Source of the DNA: Bog-473 sp035551835 | Lineage (GTDB): Bacteria > Actinomycetota > Acidimicrobiia > Acidimicrobiales > RAAP-2 | DNA: 64,000 nucleotides | Reading direction: 5' to 3' | NCBI GenBank assembly: GCA_035551835.1 | Contig: DASZMN010000105.1 | Location: 25,828-89,827, forward strand | In this document: one piece after another, positions 51,269-59,965 of the stretch | How the letters are laid out: each line of letters begins with the position of its first letter | Numbering within the stretch: position 1 is the first letter of the stretch | The notes under the pieces: model-generated | The model's database searches: none | The model's input: only the letters and a program-made list of their open reading frames with translations | What the model was told of the DNA's origin: nothing | Made by a program: the position numbers and the translations under genes

Positions 51269-53289
51269 GGCTCCGCCCCGTCGGTCGCCAAGGCCGGTGG
51301 GTGCAGCGGTGCGGAGGCACCCACCGCCGGGCCCGCAGCGTCGCTCGCGTTGCGGCGCAGGACGCCGCGGACACCGACCGTGACCACATCACCCAGGCGG
51401 TGGAGCAGTTCGCCCAGGCCGCCGGGCAGATAGAGGATGAACGCGATCAGACCCAGCCCGCTCGTGATGAATTGGATCGTCTGGTTCGAGCCGAAGATGG
51501 CGGGCAATCCCTCGAGGTAGATCGCGCCGAGGATGGCGCCGGAGATGGACCCGAGACCACCGATCACCACCATGGAGATGATCACGAACGAGGTGGTGGG
51601 GTCGAAGGTGAGATCGGTGTTGTTGAGCTGTTGCGTCGCGAAGGCGAAGCAGACCCCCGCGTAACCCGCCACGAAGCCCGACAGGGCGAACGCGAGCAGT
51701 TTGGTGCGCAGCACGGGGATGCCCATGGCCGCGGCACCCAGCTCGTTGTCGCGGACCGCGACCAGGCGCCGCGCCACGCCTTTGTCGCGCCACACCCGCA
51801 GCATGAGCACGGACAGCACGAGCACGGCCAGGGCGAACCACGCGAAGGACCGCTGTGAGGCGAGGCTGAGGCCGAACAACGAGGGCCGCGCCACGACCGT
51901 GTAGGCCGGATCGGGCAGACCGGTGCAGAGCGTCTTGTCGATGCCGGGGATCGTGATGCACGGAGTGGCCATGACGGCGTTCTGCATGAAGATCGCGAAG
52001 GCCAGCGTCGTGACGGCCAGGAAGAGCCCGGGCATCCGGAGGGCCGGGAGCCCCACCAAGATGGCGACGACCGCCGTCACCGCCCCGCCGTAGAGCATGA
52101 CCAGCGGCAGGGGGACGGAGGTGCCGAGGTGCACGGCGACCAGCGCGCCGACCGCCACCAGGCCGAACTGTCCGAGCGAGACCTGGCCGGCCCAACCGGT
52201 GAGCATCGTCAGCGACAAGGCGACGACGGCGTAGATGCAGATCTGGCTCATCAGCACGTCGTTGCCGACGGAGAGCACGAATGGCAGCAATACGGCCGCG
52301 ACCACGACCAGTCCGACGCCGGTCGTCGAGACCCGGCGGCGCAGCAGGTCGGCCGTCGCCCGCATCGTTGTCGCCGCGCCGTGCTCCCACGTGCTCTTGC
52401 CCCCCGTCCGCACACCCTTGCGCAGTGCCCGCACCCGGACGAGCAGCACGCCCATCACCACGAGGAAGATGATGAGCTGCTGCTTGGCCGGCGAGGGGAC
52501 GTTCCACTGCAGGAGCTCGAGGAACACGCCCATGCCGACCCCGGCGACGAACGCGACCGTGAGGTTGACCATCGCCCCGATGAGCGCGGCCGCCAGCGCG
52601 TAGAGGAGGAGGTCGGGCGACAGCGCCTGCGTGAGCGCACTGGTCTGGTTGGGCGCGTTGAGGATTGCCGTGAACGCCGAGAGGACGCCGGCCACCGTCC
52701 AGGTCAGGGTCGAGGTGCGACGTATCCACACGCCCGACAGCCGGGCGGAGTCCGCGTTCTCCGACATGGCGCGCATGGAGAGCCCCCACGGCGTCAGGCG
52801 GACCGCCAGGACGAGGGCCAGCGTCACGATGGGGGCGACGATCAGCGTCAGCACCTCGGTCGGGGTGATGATGAACGGTCCGAGGTGGAACGAGAGGTCG
52901 AACGGGACGGGCTCGGGCCTCGACGTGTTGGAGGCCCGGATGAACGGTAGCGAGGCCAGCGCGAGCAGCACGTAGCTCAGCCCGATGGTGGCGACCATGA
53001 CGAGGACGCGCGGACGAGTGAACAGCCGACGCAGGACCAGCTCGGACATGGCCGCCACGAACGCCGCGAGGCCCACGGAGAGCACAAGGGCGAACCAATA
53101 GTTGAATTTGAAGTCGGCGGTCAGCTTGAGGAGGAACACCGCCGCGATGACGCCGATCTGGCCCTGGGCGAAGTTGAGGACCCGATTGGTCCGGTACACC
53201 AGGACGAGGCCGAGCGCGAGCAGTCCGTAGCCCAGGCCGTAGAACACGCCCTGGACGAGCACGAAGTTCGGCGCCGAGAATGCCAGCAC
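51265..53289 (-). CDS. Fused LivH-LivM ABC permease
   Basis: 674 aa carrying two permease domains in one chain. The N-terminal LivH part (about 1-300) has VQGVFYGLGYGLLALGLVLVYRTNRVLNFAQGQIG; a short basic linker (RALRKGVRTGGKSTWEHG) leads to the LivM part (about 350-640) with LLTGWAGQVSLGQFGLVAVGALVA, LFLAVTTLAFAIFMQN and VIGGLGSISGAILGAIYLEGLPAIFG. GTG 53289 begins 4 bp after the stop of the MFS-ATPase gene. The fusion halves stoichiometric genes needed. It forms the membrane channel for the unknown substrate. Confidence 0.92.
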   Translation of the reverse strand: MLAFSAPNFVLVQGVFYGLGYGLLALGLVLVYRTNRVLNFAQGQIGVIAAVFLLKLTADFKFNYWFALVLSVGLAAFVAAMSELVLRRLFTRPRVLVMVATIGLSYVLLALASLPFIRASNTSRPEPVPFDLSFHLGPFIITPTEVLTLIVAPIVTLALVLAVRLTPWGLSMRAMSENADSARLSGVWIRRTSTLTWTVAGVLSAFTAILNAPNQTSALTQALSPDLLLYALAAALIGAMVNLTVAFVAGVGMGVFLELLQWNVPSPAKQQLIIFLVVMGVLLVRVRALRKGVRTGGKSTWEHGAATTMRATADLLRRRVSTTGVGLVVVAAVLLPFVLSVGNDVLMSQICIYAVVALSLTMLTGWAGQVSLGQFGLVAVGALVAVHLGTSVPLPLVMLYGGAVTAVVAILVGLPALRMPGLFLAVTTLAFAIFMQNAVMATPCITIPGIDKTLCTGLPDPAYTVVARPSLFGLSLASQRSFAWFALAVLVLSVLMLRVWRDKGVARRLVAVRDNELGAAAMGIPVLRTKLLAFALSGFVAGYAGVCFAFATQQLNNTDLTFDPTTSFVIISMVVIGGLGSISGAILGAIYLEGLPAIFGSNQTIQFITSGLGLIAFILYLPGGLGELLHRLGDVVTVGVRGVLRRNASDAAGPAVGASAPLHPPALATDGAEP

Positions 53290-53293
53290 GCCG

Positions 53294-55498
53294 CTACCCC
53301 AGACCCGTCGAGGCGGTGCCCAGGAACACCGGCCGCAACAGGTCGTCGCGCGCCATGAGCTCGGCGGTGGGGCCGTCGAAGCGGATCTCACCGCGCTCCA
53401 TGAAGAAGCAACGGTCGGCCAGGCTCAGCGCCCGGTTGAGGCTCTGCTCGACCAGGATCACGGTGGTGCCCGACTCGTTGATCCGGCGCACCATTCCCAT
53501 CAGCCGCTCCACCGTCATCGGAGCGAGACCCAGTGCCAGCTCGTCGATCATGAGCAGCCGCGGCGCCGTCATCATCACGCGAGACAGGGCGAGCATCTGT
53601 TGCTCGCCACCCGAAAGGGTGCCCGCGGGCTGGTCGAGGCGGACGGCCAACTCGGGAAACACCTCGAGCGCCTCGGCGAAGGCCCGGGCGGTGCGGGCGC
53701 GGTCGCGCCGGAGCGTGTGGCCGCCGATGCGCAGGTTGTCGCGCACGCTGAGGCCGGGGAATGTCATCTTGCCGCCCACCAACAGGGCCACACCCAGGTC
53801 GATGACCTGTTCGGGCTCGAGGTAGGTGCAGCTCGCACCGAAGAGCCGGACGACGCCGCGGTGCGGATGTTCCAGCCCCGAGACCGCACGAAGCAGCGTC
53901 GACTTGCCGGCGCCGTTCGTGCCGAGCAGGGCCACCATTTCGCCCTCGGCCACCTCGAGGTTCACGTCGAAGAGCACCTGGTTGGTCCCGTAGTAGAAGT
54001 CGAGGTTGTGGACCTGCAGGGCGGGGATGGCGCCGCCGCTCTCACGTCGCTTGCCCTCCGCGTAGCGCTCGAGCACGTCCTCGATCACGAGCGTGATGTC
54101 CCGGCGCACGCTGCGCGAGCCCAGGAACAGCAGGAAGCCGCCGAGCGCGCAGACGGGTGCGATCAGGGTGAGGGACACGACGATCCCGTGCAGGCCGCCG
54201 ATGGCGTCGGAGACCGCGCCGAGTACCACCGACCCCGCGAAGCCGCCGAAGACGAGCGAGTAGACGCCGAACATGGCGAAGCAGATGGTGCGCATCTCCG
54301 CCGGTGCGGTGGCGGCCAGTGTCAGGAAGATGCAGATGGCGAGTGGGGACACCGCCGCGGTGGCGAGGAATTGGAGCACCACGACCATCCAGAGCTTCGG
54401 CATGTACAACGAGAGGACGTAGAGGCCCCCGTACGCCGTGATGCAGAAGCCGGCGATGATCAGCGGGCGCTGCGGTGCCTTTCGGAAATAGCGATCGCCG
54501 AAGACGTAGGCCAGTGGCAGTCCCAAGAACGCGGCCAGGCCGATGATGGCGTACACCTCGCTCCGCGATGCGGTGTCGAGATGGAACTTGTCGATGAAGA
54601 AGAGGTTGCCGAACAACGGCGCGCCCGTACCCGCGAAACCCAGGATGGCCACGGCGACGAGCTCGTAATAGAGCGATCGCACGCGCAGCAGCCGGGTCAC
54701 CGCCGAGCCGAGGAGGACGCGCGGGGCCTTCTCCTGCTGGGTCTGCAGGTCCATGCCCGCCGCCTTGAGAATGTGGCTGCTCTCGTTGGCCCCCTTCTCG
54801 GGCTCGCGCAGTGTGAACAGCGCGAACCCGAGCGGGATCCCGACCAACGCCACCAGCAGTCCATAGCGCCAGTTGTGCGCGATCGTCACGACGTAGCCGA
54901 AGATCAAGATCCCGACCGTCTGCGAGAGCGGGTCCGACAGCTGATGCCAGCTGAAGATCCGCCCCCGCCCCTCGGTGGGATAGGCGTCAGACAGGTACGA
55001 GTTGTGCACCGTGTTGTTCACCCCGGTGCCGACCGACGCGGCCAGATACAGGAACGCGAAGGCCCACACGTTCGGCGAGATGGCCATCAGCGCACCGAAG
55101 CCGGCGAAGATCAGCAGGGAGACCCCCGCCACGAGCTTGCGGCTGCCGCGGTCGGCCCACACGGCGAGCGGCACCGCCCACAGGAGCTGGGACACCTGCG
55201 CGATGAAGGCGACCGCGCCCAGCGAGGCGTTGGACATGTGGAACGACGTCTGGAGGTTGTGCCCGATCAACGTGATCCCGTTGCCGAAGGTGCCCGGCAC
55301 CAACGCGGCCGCCGTCATGAGGACGAGCGGCGCGTACCCCGACGACCTGAGGATTCCGATGAGGGGGGGCGGCTTGCCCTCCCCGGTGCCCGGCATCACG
55401 GCGACGTCCGCCACCACCTCGGGGTCCCTGATCTGCGTGACGGCTTCGCGCAGCAGGTCCTCCGGGACCGCGAAGTCGAACAGAGGCTCGCTCGGCAC
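53294..55498 (-). CDS. MFS transporter fused to a LivF-type ABC ATPase
   Basis: 734 aa. The first 450 residues form a 12-helix MFS domain (FMSNASLGAVAFIAQVSQLLWAVPLAVWADRGSRK-type start spread over 85-120 with the A-motif WADRGSRK). The rest (about 480-734) is a LivF-like ATPase: LDFYYGTNQVLFDVNL, Walker A GTNGAGKST near 525, LVGGKMTFPGLSVRDNLRIG, signature LSGGEQQMLAL and Walker B LLMIDELALGLAP. A secondary transporter joined to an ABC ATPase is unusual. First gene of the transport operon. GTG 55498 has no good ribosome site; TAGAGT 9 nt upstream may be its -10. Confidence 0.9.
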   Translation of the reverse strand: MPSEPLFDFAVPEDLLREAVTQIRDPEVVADVAVMPGTGEGKPPPLIGILRSSGYAPLVLMTAAALVPGTFGNGITLIGHNLQTSFHMSNASLGAVAFIAQVSQLLWAVPLAVWADRGSRKLVAGVSLLIFAGFGALMAISPNVWAFAFLYLAASVGTGVNNTVHNSYLSDAYPTEGRGRIFSWHQLSDPLSQTVGILIFGYVVTIAHNWRYGLLVALVGIPLGFALFTLREPEKGANESSHILKAAGMDLQTQQEKAPRVLLGSAVTRLLRVRSLYYELVAVAILGFAGTGAPLFGNLFFIDKFHLDTASRSEVYAIIGLAAFLGLPLAYVFGDRYFRKAPQRPLIIAGFCITAYGGLYVLSLYMPKLWMVVVLQFLATAAVSPLAICIFLTLAATAPAEMRTICFAMFGVYSLVFGGFAGSVVLGAVSDAIGGLHGIVVSLTLIAPVCALGGFLLFLGSRSVRRDITLVIEDVLERYAEGKRRESGGAIPALQVHNLDFYYGTNQVLFDVNLEVAEGEMVALLGTNGAGKSTLLRAVSGLEHPHRGVVRLFGASCTYLEPEQVIDLGVALLVGGKMTFPGLSVRDNLRIGGHTLRRDRARTARAFAEALEVFPELAVRLDQPAGTLSGGEQQMLALSRVMMTAPRLLMIDELALGLAPMTVERLMGMVRRINESGTTVILVEQSLNRALSLADRCFFMERGEIRFDGPTAELMARDDLLRPVFLGTASTGLG

Positions 55499-55504
55499 TG
55501 GTGC

Positions 55505-55532
55505 AGGACTCTAACCTGACACCAACGTCAGG
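55505..55532 (-). promoter_or_regulatory. Inverted repeat and -10-like box before the transport operon
   Basis: CCTGAC-ACCAAC-GTCAGG (55515-55532) is a perfect 6-bp inverted repeat with a 6-nt spacer in the 40-bp gap between the LarA-like gene and the MFS-ATPase gene. TAGAGT on the minus strand lies next to it, about 9 nt before GTG 55498. An operator is more likely than a terminator because no U-run follows. Confidence 0.45.
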
Positions 55533-55538
55533 AATCGA

Positions 55539-56795
55539 TCATGTGCGCAGGGTTGCGACCGTGAGCGGGCCTTCGGGCAGTACCGCCACGCGCGGCGAGC
55601 AGCCCAGCGCGGCCAGCGCCGCACCCACCGCCTCGTCGAGATCGGGCGCCGGGACCAGCTGGGCGGACCGGATCGCGTGCGCACGCAGTCCCTCGCTGTG
55701 CATCCGGACCGTGCCTCGCCGGAGCACGCGGCCGAGCACCTGCGCCTGCCAGCGATCGAGCTCCGGGCCCGCCGCGGCCGCGACGAGGTCTGCGGGCGTG
55801 TCGGCCGCGGCCAGCAGGCGCGCGAAGGCGCCGCCCTCCGGCACGCCGTCCCCGCACGCCGCGGCCATGAGGACCGTCCCGTCCTCGCGGCGCACGCGAT
55901 CGGCGGCCGCCATCCCCTTCACCGCTTGGTAGAGGTTTCGGTCGAGGGGGTGGCCCCCGTTGGTGGAGACGACGAGGTCGTAGGGCACGGCCACCTCGCG
56001 GCGGGCGGCCGCGCCGACATGGGCGCAGGCGGCGTCGTGGGTCGCGCTCAGCGACCCGGCGAAGACGGCGGTAACCCGGCGAGCCCGGTTGATGGCAACG
56101 TCGACGGACAGCTGCGGCGGCGCCAGCGCAACCGCAGACCGCACGAAGTCGTGCACCGGATTGCCGTGCCGGGTGAGGAACGTGGCCCGGGCGTCTGCGA
56201 TCCGGCGCGGATGGTGGGCCTCGAGGATCGTCCCGGTCGCCGCTAATCCCGGGCACACCGCCTTCGGTCCTCCGCTGAAGCCGGCGAAGAAGTGCGGCTC
56301 GACGAACCCCGTGATGACGCGCAGGTCGGCCTCGACGTACTCGCGTTGGAGCAGGACGGGCACGCCGTCCACCTCACCCACCCGCACGTGTTCGTCGCTC
56401 GCTGCGTCGTGGTCCACCACCCGGTAGCGGGCCACGAGGTCCGGGCCGATCAGCTCGTCCATCTCCACCGCCGTGGCCCGGCGGTGGGTCCCGGTGGCGC
56501 AGAGCAACGTGACCCGGGCATCGGGCACGCCCGCACGCGCCAGCTCGGCGAGCAACGGCGGCAGCACGGTCCGATTGGGCATGGGCCGGGTCAGATCCGG
56601 AAAGACCACGGCGACCCGGCCGGCGCCCGCGGCCAGTGACGCGAGCGCGGGACCGGCCACCGGGCGTGCCAGCGCAGCGCGGATGGAGCCGTCCTCGTCG
56701 GCCAGCGCGGGGGCGTCGATCGGGAGGATGACGTCCGCCGAATCGGGCACCTCGACCGACGTGCCGTGACGGCCGTAGGCGAGGTCGACGCGCAC
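55539..56795 (-). CDS. LarA-like lactate racemase/hydroxy-acid epimerase
   Basis: 418 aa LarA/DUF2088 protein. Residues corresponding to the nickel-pincer site of lactate racemase are present: His104 (ATGTHR), His168 (EPHFFAGFSGG), Lys178 (GPKAVCPG) and His194/195 (EAHHPRR). LarA relatives racemise lactate or epimerise malate, gluconate and other 2-hydroxy acids. No cofactor genes larB/C/E are nearby. GTG start 6 bp from the kinase stop. As last gene of the catabolic set it could epimerise a sugar acid or an end product such as lactate. Confidence 0.87.
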   Translation of the reverse strand: MRVDLAYGRHGTSVEVPDSADVILPIDAPALADEDGSIRAALARPVAGPALASLAAGAGRVAVVFPDLTRPMPNRTVLPPLLAELARAGVPDARVTLLCATGTHRRATAVEMDELIGPDLVARYRVVDHDAASDEHVRVGEVDGVPVLLQREYVEADLRVITGFVEPHFFAGFSGGPKAVCPGLAATGTILEAHHPRRIADARATFLTRHGNPVHDFVRSAVALAPPQLSVDVAINRARRVTAVFAGSLSATHDAACAHVGAAARREVAVPYDLVVSTNGGHPLDRNLYQAVKGMAAADRVRREDGTVLMAAACGDGVPEGGAFARLLAAADTPADLVAAAAGPELDRWQAQVLGRVLRRGTVRMHSEGLRAHAIRSAQLVPAPDLDEAVGAALAALGCSPRVAVLPEGPLTVATLRT

Positions 56796-56801
56796 GGCCG
56801 C

Positions 56802-58280
56802 TCAGGGCTCGGTTCGCTCGGCGCCCGGCAGAGACGCCGTGGCGGCCAGCACCGCGGTGGCCACGTGGTCGACCTGGGGCCGCAGGGTGCGGTACACCTC
56901 GACCGCGTCGGCGTCGGGCTCGATCACCCGGACCACCGGGTCGAGGTCATCGAGCGAGAGGCCCATGCCGAGCGCCTTGCCGGCCAGGAGGGCGGCGCCG
57001 GCCGAGGCCGCCTCGCCGGAGCGCCGACGCGTCGCGGGGACCGCGAGCACCGAGGTGAGCACGTCGACCCAGACGGGGAGGCCCGTCCCCGCGCCGCCCA
57101 GCGTCACGCCCGCCGCGCTCGATCCGCCGAGTCGCCCGACGGTCACCACCTCCATCACGCGCAGCACGTCCCACGCCACCGCTTCGATCACGGCCCGCGC
57201 CAGGTCGCTCGCCTCGTGGGCGGCGCCGAGGCCCATGAAGCCCGCCCGCGCGTCGTCGCGCCACCAGGGGGCACGGGCGCCGTCGAGCCAGGGAACGGCG
57301 ACCACCCCGCGCGCGCCGGGCGGGCTCTCCGTGGCCATGCGGGCCAGCTGGTCGGGCGTCTGGTCGAGCAGCCGGCCCAGCCAGGTGAGGAACGAACCGG
57401 CGGCCGAGAGCCCGCCCTCGAGCAGCCAGCCTCCGTCGGCGGCCCGCGTCACCACCGCCCCCGCCGGCGACGGGACGGGCCGTTCCTGCACGGGCACCGA
57501 CACGTTGGCGGTCGTGCCCCAGCTGACCATCGGCCGGTCTTCCGAGGCGCCCGAACCGAGCACCTCGCATTGGCGATCGCCGGCCCCGATGACGACCGGG
57601 ATGCCGGGTCGCAAACCGAGCTCCGCCCCGGGCACCGGCTTCAGCTGGCCGACGACGGTGTCGGACGCGACGACGCTCGGCAGCTTGCCCAGGGCCGGGC
57701 CCGCCAATTCGCGCACCGCGTTGCCGTCGAAGTCGTACAGGCCGCTCCGCGAGGCGAACGTGGCATCGGTCACCACCTGGTCGGTCATGCGGAAGACAAC
57801 CAGGTCGCGGGGCGACAAGATGAGGTCGGCGGCCTCGAGCCGCCCGGGCTCGTGCTCGGCCAGCCAGGCCAGCTTGGCCGCCACGGCGCCGGCGTCGAGG
57901 GGGATCCCGGTGCGGGCCCGGTTGATGTCGTCGCCACCCATGCGCTCGGCCAGGATCCGGGCCGACGCGGCCGCACGGTGGTCGGACCACAGGATGCCCT
58001 TGCCAATGGGGTCGCCTTTGGCGCTCAGGGGCACGAACGTCTGGCGGGCCCCCGAGCACGCGACCACCTCGACCTCGGCGAACTCACGCGGCGCCTGGGC
58101 TCGCGCCTCGGCGCACGCGATGACCGTGGTCGTCCACCAGCGCAGCGGGTCCTGCTCGGTCCATCCAACCTGCGGGTGGGTGGTGGCGAGCTCCGAACGG
58201 GCGAGGGTCACCAGTCCGCCGTCGCCCCACAAGCCGACCTTGGTCACGGTCGTGCCGAAGTCGAGGGTGAGGATCATCAT
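56802..58280 (-). CDS. FGGY family carbohydrate kinase
   Basis: 492 aa ASKHA-fold kinase. Phosphate-1 motif LTLDFGTTVTKVGLWG (residue 3 on), substrate region GILWSDHRAAASA, the Asp-containing GAGDRQCEVLGSGA and the second phosphate motif VSWGTTANVSV, then adenosine motif LGGAGTG. Closest in style to xylulokinase/gluconokinase relatives. It phosphorylates a sugar, polyol or sugar acid, fitting a step before the aldolase. ATG 58280 overlaps the aldolase stop (ATGA). Confidence 0.9.
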   Translation of the reverse strand: MMILTLDFGTTVTKVGLWGDGGLVTLARSELATTHPQVGWTEQDPLRWWTTTVIACAEARAQAPREFAEVEVVACSGARQTFVPLSAKGDPIGKGILWSDHRAAASARILAERMGGDDINRARTGIPLDAGAVAAKLAWLAEHEPGRLEAADLILSPRDLVVFRMTDQVVTDATFASRSGLYDFDGNAVRELAGPALGKLPSVVASDTVVGQLKPVPGAELGLRPGIPVVIGAGDRQCEVLGSGASEDRPMVSWGTTANVSVPVQERPVPSPAGAVVTRAADGGWLLEGGLSAAGSFLTWLGRLLDQTPDQLARMATESPPGARGVVAVPWLDGARAPWWRDDARAGFMGLGAAHEASDLARAVIEAVAWDVLRVMEVVTVGRLGGSSAAGVTLGGAGTGLPVWVDVLTSVLAVPATRRRSGEAASAGAALLAGKALGMGLSLDDLDPVVRVIEPDADAVEVYRTLRPQVDHVATAVLAATASLPGAERTEP

Positions 58281-59044
58281 CGTGGGTGCACCAGCTCGGC
58301 CACGGCGGCCGCCATCTCGGCCGGATCCGGGTCTTGGTAGATCGTCCGTCCCATGGCCATTCCGGCACCTCCACCTTCCATGACGTCGCGCACCTCGTCG
58401 AGGACGGCCTCGCGCCCGGCGTCCGTGCGGGGGCCGCCGAGGAACAGGACGGGGACGCCGACGCTCGCCACCACACGGGCCACGGCGCGTTGACGTTCGG
58501 TACCGGTCGGAGCGGCCGGCACCGGCACCTTGATCACCGGCGCTCCCATGTCGTGGGCCACGACAGCCGCCAACACGATGGCGTCGGTGTCCCGGCGTAC
58601 CCGGCCCTCGTGCCAGACGAGCGGTTCGACCAGCGCCTCGAGCCCGGCGGCCCGCGCCTGTTCGAGCACCTGCCCGAGCAGCTCCAGCGCCGGGGCGGTG
58701 AGCGGGTCGTCGAAATCGATCCGGGTCATGTGCTTGATCCCGGTCCAGCCGTCCGACGCGGCGCGACCGACGCTCGCGACAAGGCGGTCGTCCAGCTCGA
58801 AGACCGACCCCGCCAGGCCGGTGCGGTTGACGGACAGATACGTCCGGTGCCGCGCCGTGAGGTGGCCGGCTGCGGCCAGTCCCTCGAGCGGTTGGGCCGT
58901 CGCCAGGATCCCGTCGCACGTCGGCAACGCCTTCGCGAGGGAACCGAAGAACTCGGCCCAGTTCTCGGTGGTGAGCACGGCGCGGGCCCGATGGTCCGCC
59001 GCCAGGATCACGGCCGGGGTGGGTAACGACCCGCGGCGCGTCAT
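58277..59044 (-). CDS. DhnA/class I aldolase-like (beta/alpha)8 protein
   Basis: 255 aa. PAVILAADHRARAVL is the DhnA/Cgl0159-type opening (compare LAxDHR of archaeal class I fructose-bisphosphate aldolase and LsrF). Possible Schiff-base Lys residues lie in TGIKHMTRIDF and PVIKVPVP; the phosphate-binding end reads VLFLGGPRTD and GGGAGMAMGRTIYQDP. It probably cleaves or rearranges a phosphorylated sugar or sugar acid made by the adjacent kinase. ATG 59044 overlaps the stop of the reductase (ATGA). Confidence 0.8.
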   Translation of the reverse strand: MTRRGSLPTPAVILAADHRARAVLTTENWAEFFGSLAKALPTCDGILATAQPLEGLAAAGHLTARHRTYLSVNRTGLAGSVFELDDRLVASVGRAASDGWTGIKHMTRIDFDDPLTAPALELLGQVLEQARAAGLEALVEPLVWHEGRVRRDTDAIVLAAVVAHDMGAPVIKVPVPAAPTGTERQRAVARVVASVGVPVLFLGGPRTDAGREAVLDEVRDVMEGGGAGMAMGRTIYQDPDPAEMAAAVAELVHPR

Positions 59045-59934
59045 GAGGACTCGACGCCGGCCAGGGCGAGGACCACCTTGGCCACCGCGGAAAAATCTTC
59101 GCGGCCGTACCCCGCGGTGCTGGCGGCCGTGAGCAGCTGCCGCGCCGCCGCCGTCGTGGCGACCGGGACGCCGGACTTGGCCGCGTAGCTCATGGCAAGG
59201 TCGAGGTCCTTCGCCATGAGGTCGGTCATGAACCCCGGCTGCCAGCCGTTCGACGCCGGGCTCTCGGGGAGGACGCCGGGGACCGGCAACCGCGTGCGCA
59301 CGGCGACGCAGTCGCCGGTCGCGTGCGTGAGGACCTCGTAGAGCTTGGCCATGTCGACGCCGGACTTCACGGCCAGGGCGGTCGCCTCGGCCGTCGCGGT
59401 CATCTGGGCGGCGTAGATCAGCTGATTGCACAGCTTGACCACCTGGCCCATGCCCGGACCGCCCATGTGCACGATCAGGCCGGCGAACGGCTCGAGCGCA
59501 GGCTCCGTGGCGCGCAGCACGCCGGCGTCGCCGCCCACCATGAGCGTGAGCGTCCCCTTCTGCGCGCCGGCGGTCCCACCCGAGAGCGGGGCGTCGAGAT
59601 AGCGGGCGCCGGTCGCGCCGACGCGGGCATGCTGCGCCCGCTCGACCTCCGGATCGATCGTCGAGGTGTCGACGACGGTCTTCCCTTCGCCCAGGACGGG
59701 CAGCATGTCGTCGACCACCTCGACGACCTCCGGCGAATTCGGCACGCACAGGATGATCACCTCAGAGGCCTCGGCCACGCCTCGTGACGAGCCCCCCTCC
59801 GTCGCGCCCGCCGTCACGGCCGCGTCGATCGGCCCTCGGCTGCGCGACGCCACCACCACCTCGTGGCCTGCTGCAACGAGATGCCGCGCCATCGGCAGCC
59901 CCATGGCGCCCAGCCCGATGAATCCGATGCGCAT
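59041..59934 (-). CDS. 3-hydroxyisobutyrate dehydrogenase-like (beta-hydroxyacid) dehydrogenase
   Basis: 297 aa. GLGAMG at 7-12, substrate motif DAPLSGGTAGAQKGTLTLMVGG (114-135) and catalytic Lys167 in GQVVKLCNQ. The family reduces or oxidises 3-hydroxy acids: tartronate semialdehyde, sulfolactaldehyde, threonate and 3-hydroxyisobutyrate. In this operon it could reduce the aldehyde released by the aldolase or oxidise a sugar acid. Overlaps the aldolase gene by 4 bp and follows the GH4-like gene after 31 bp. Confidence 0.9.
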   Translation of the reverse strand: MRIGFIGLGAMGLPMARHLVAAGHEVVVASRSRGPIDAAVTAGATEGGSSRGVAEASEVIILCVPNSPEVVEVVDDMLPVLGEGKTVVDTSTIDPEVERAQHARVGATGARYLDAPLSGGTAGAQKGTLTLMVGGDAGVLRATEPALEPFAGLIVHMGGPGMGQVVKLCNQLIYAAQMTATAEATALAVKSGVDMAKLYEVLTHATGDCVAVRTRLPVPGVLPESPASNGWQPGFMTDLMAKDLDLAMSYAAKSGVPVATTAAARQLLTAASTAGYGREDFSAVAKVVLALAGVESS

Positions 59935-59965
59935 GCGTGCTCCTCCGGACGACTCGATGCGCCGA

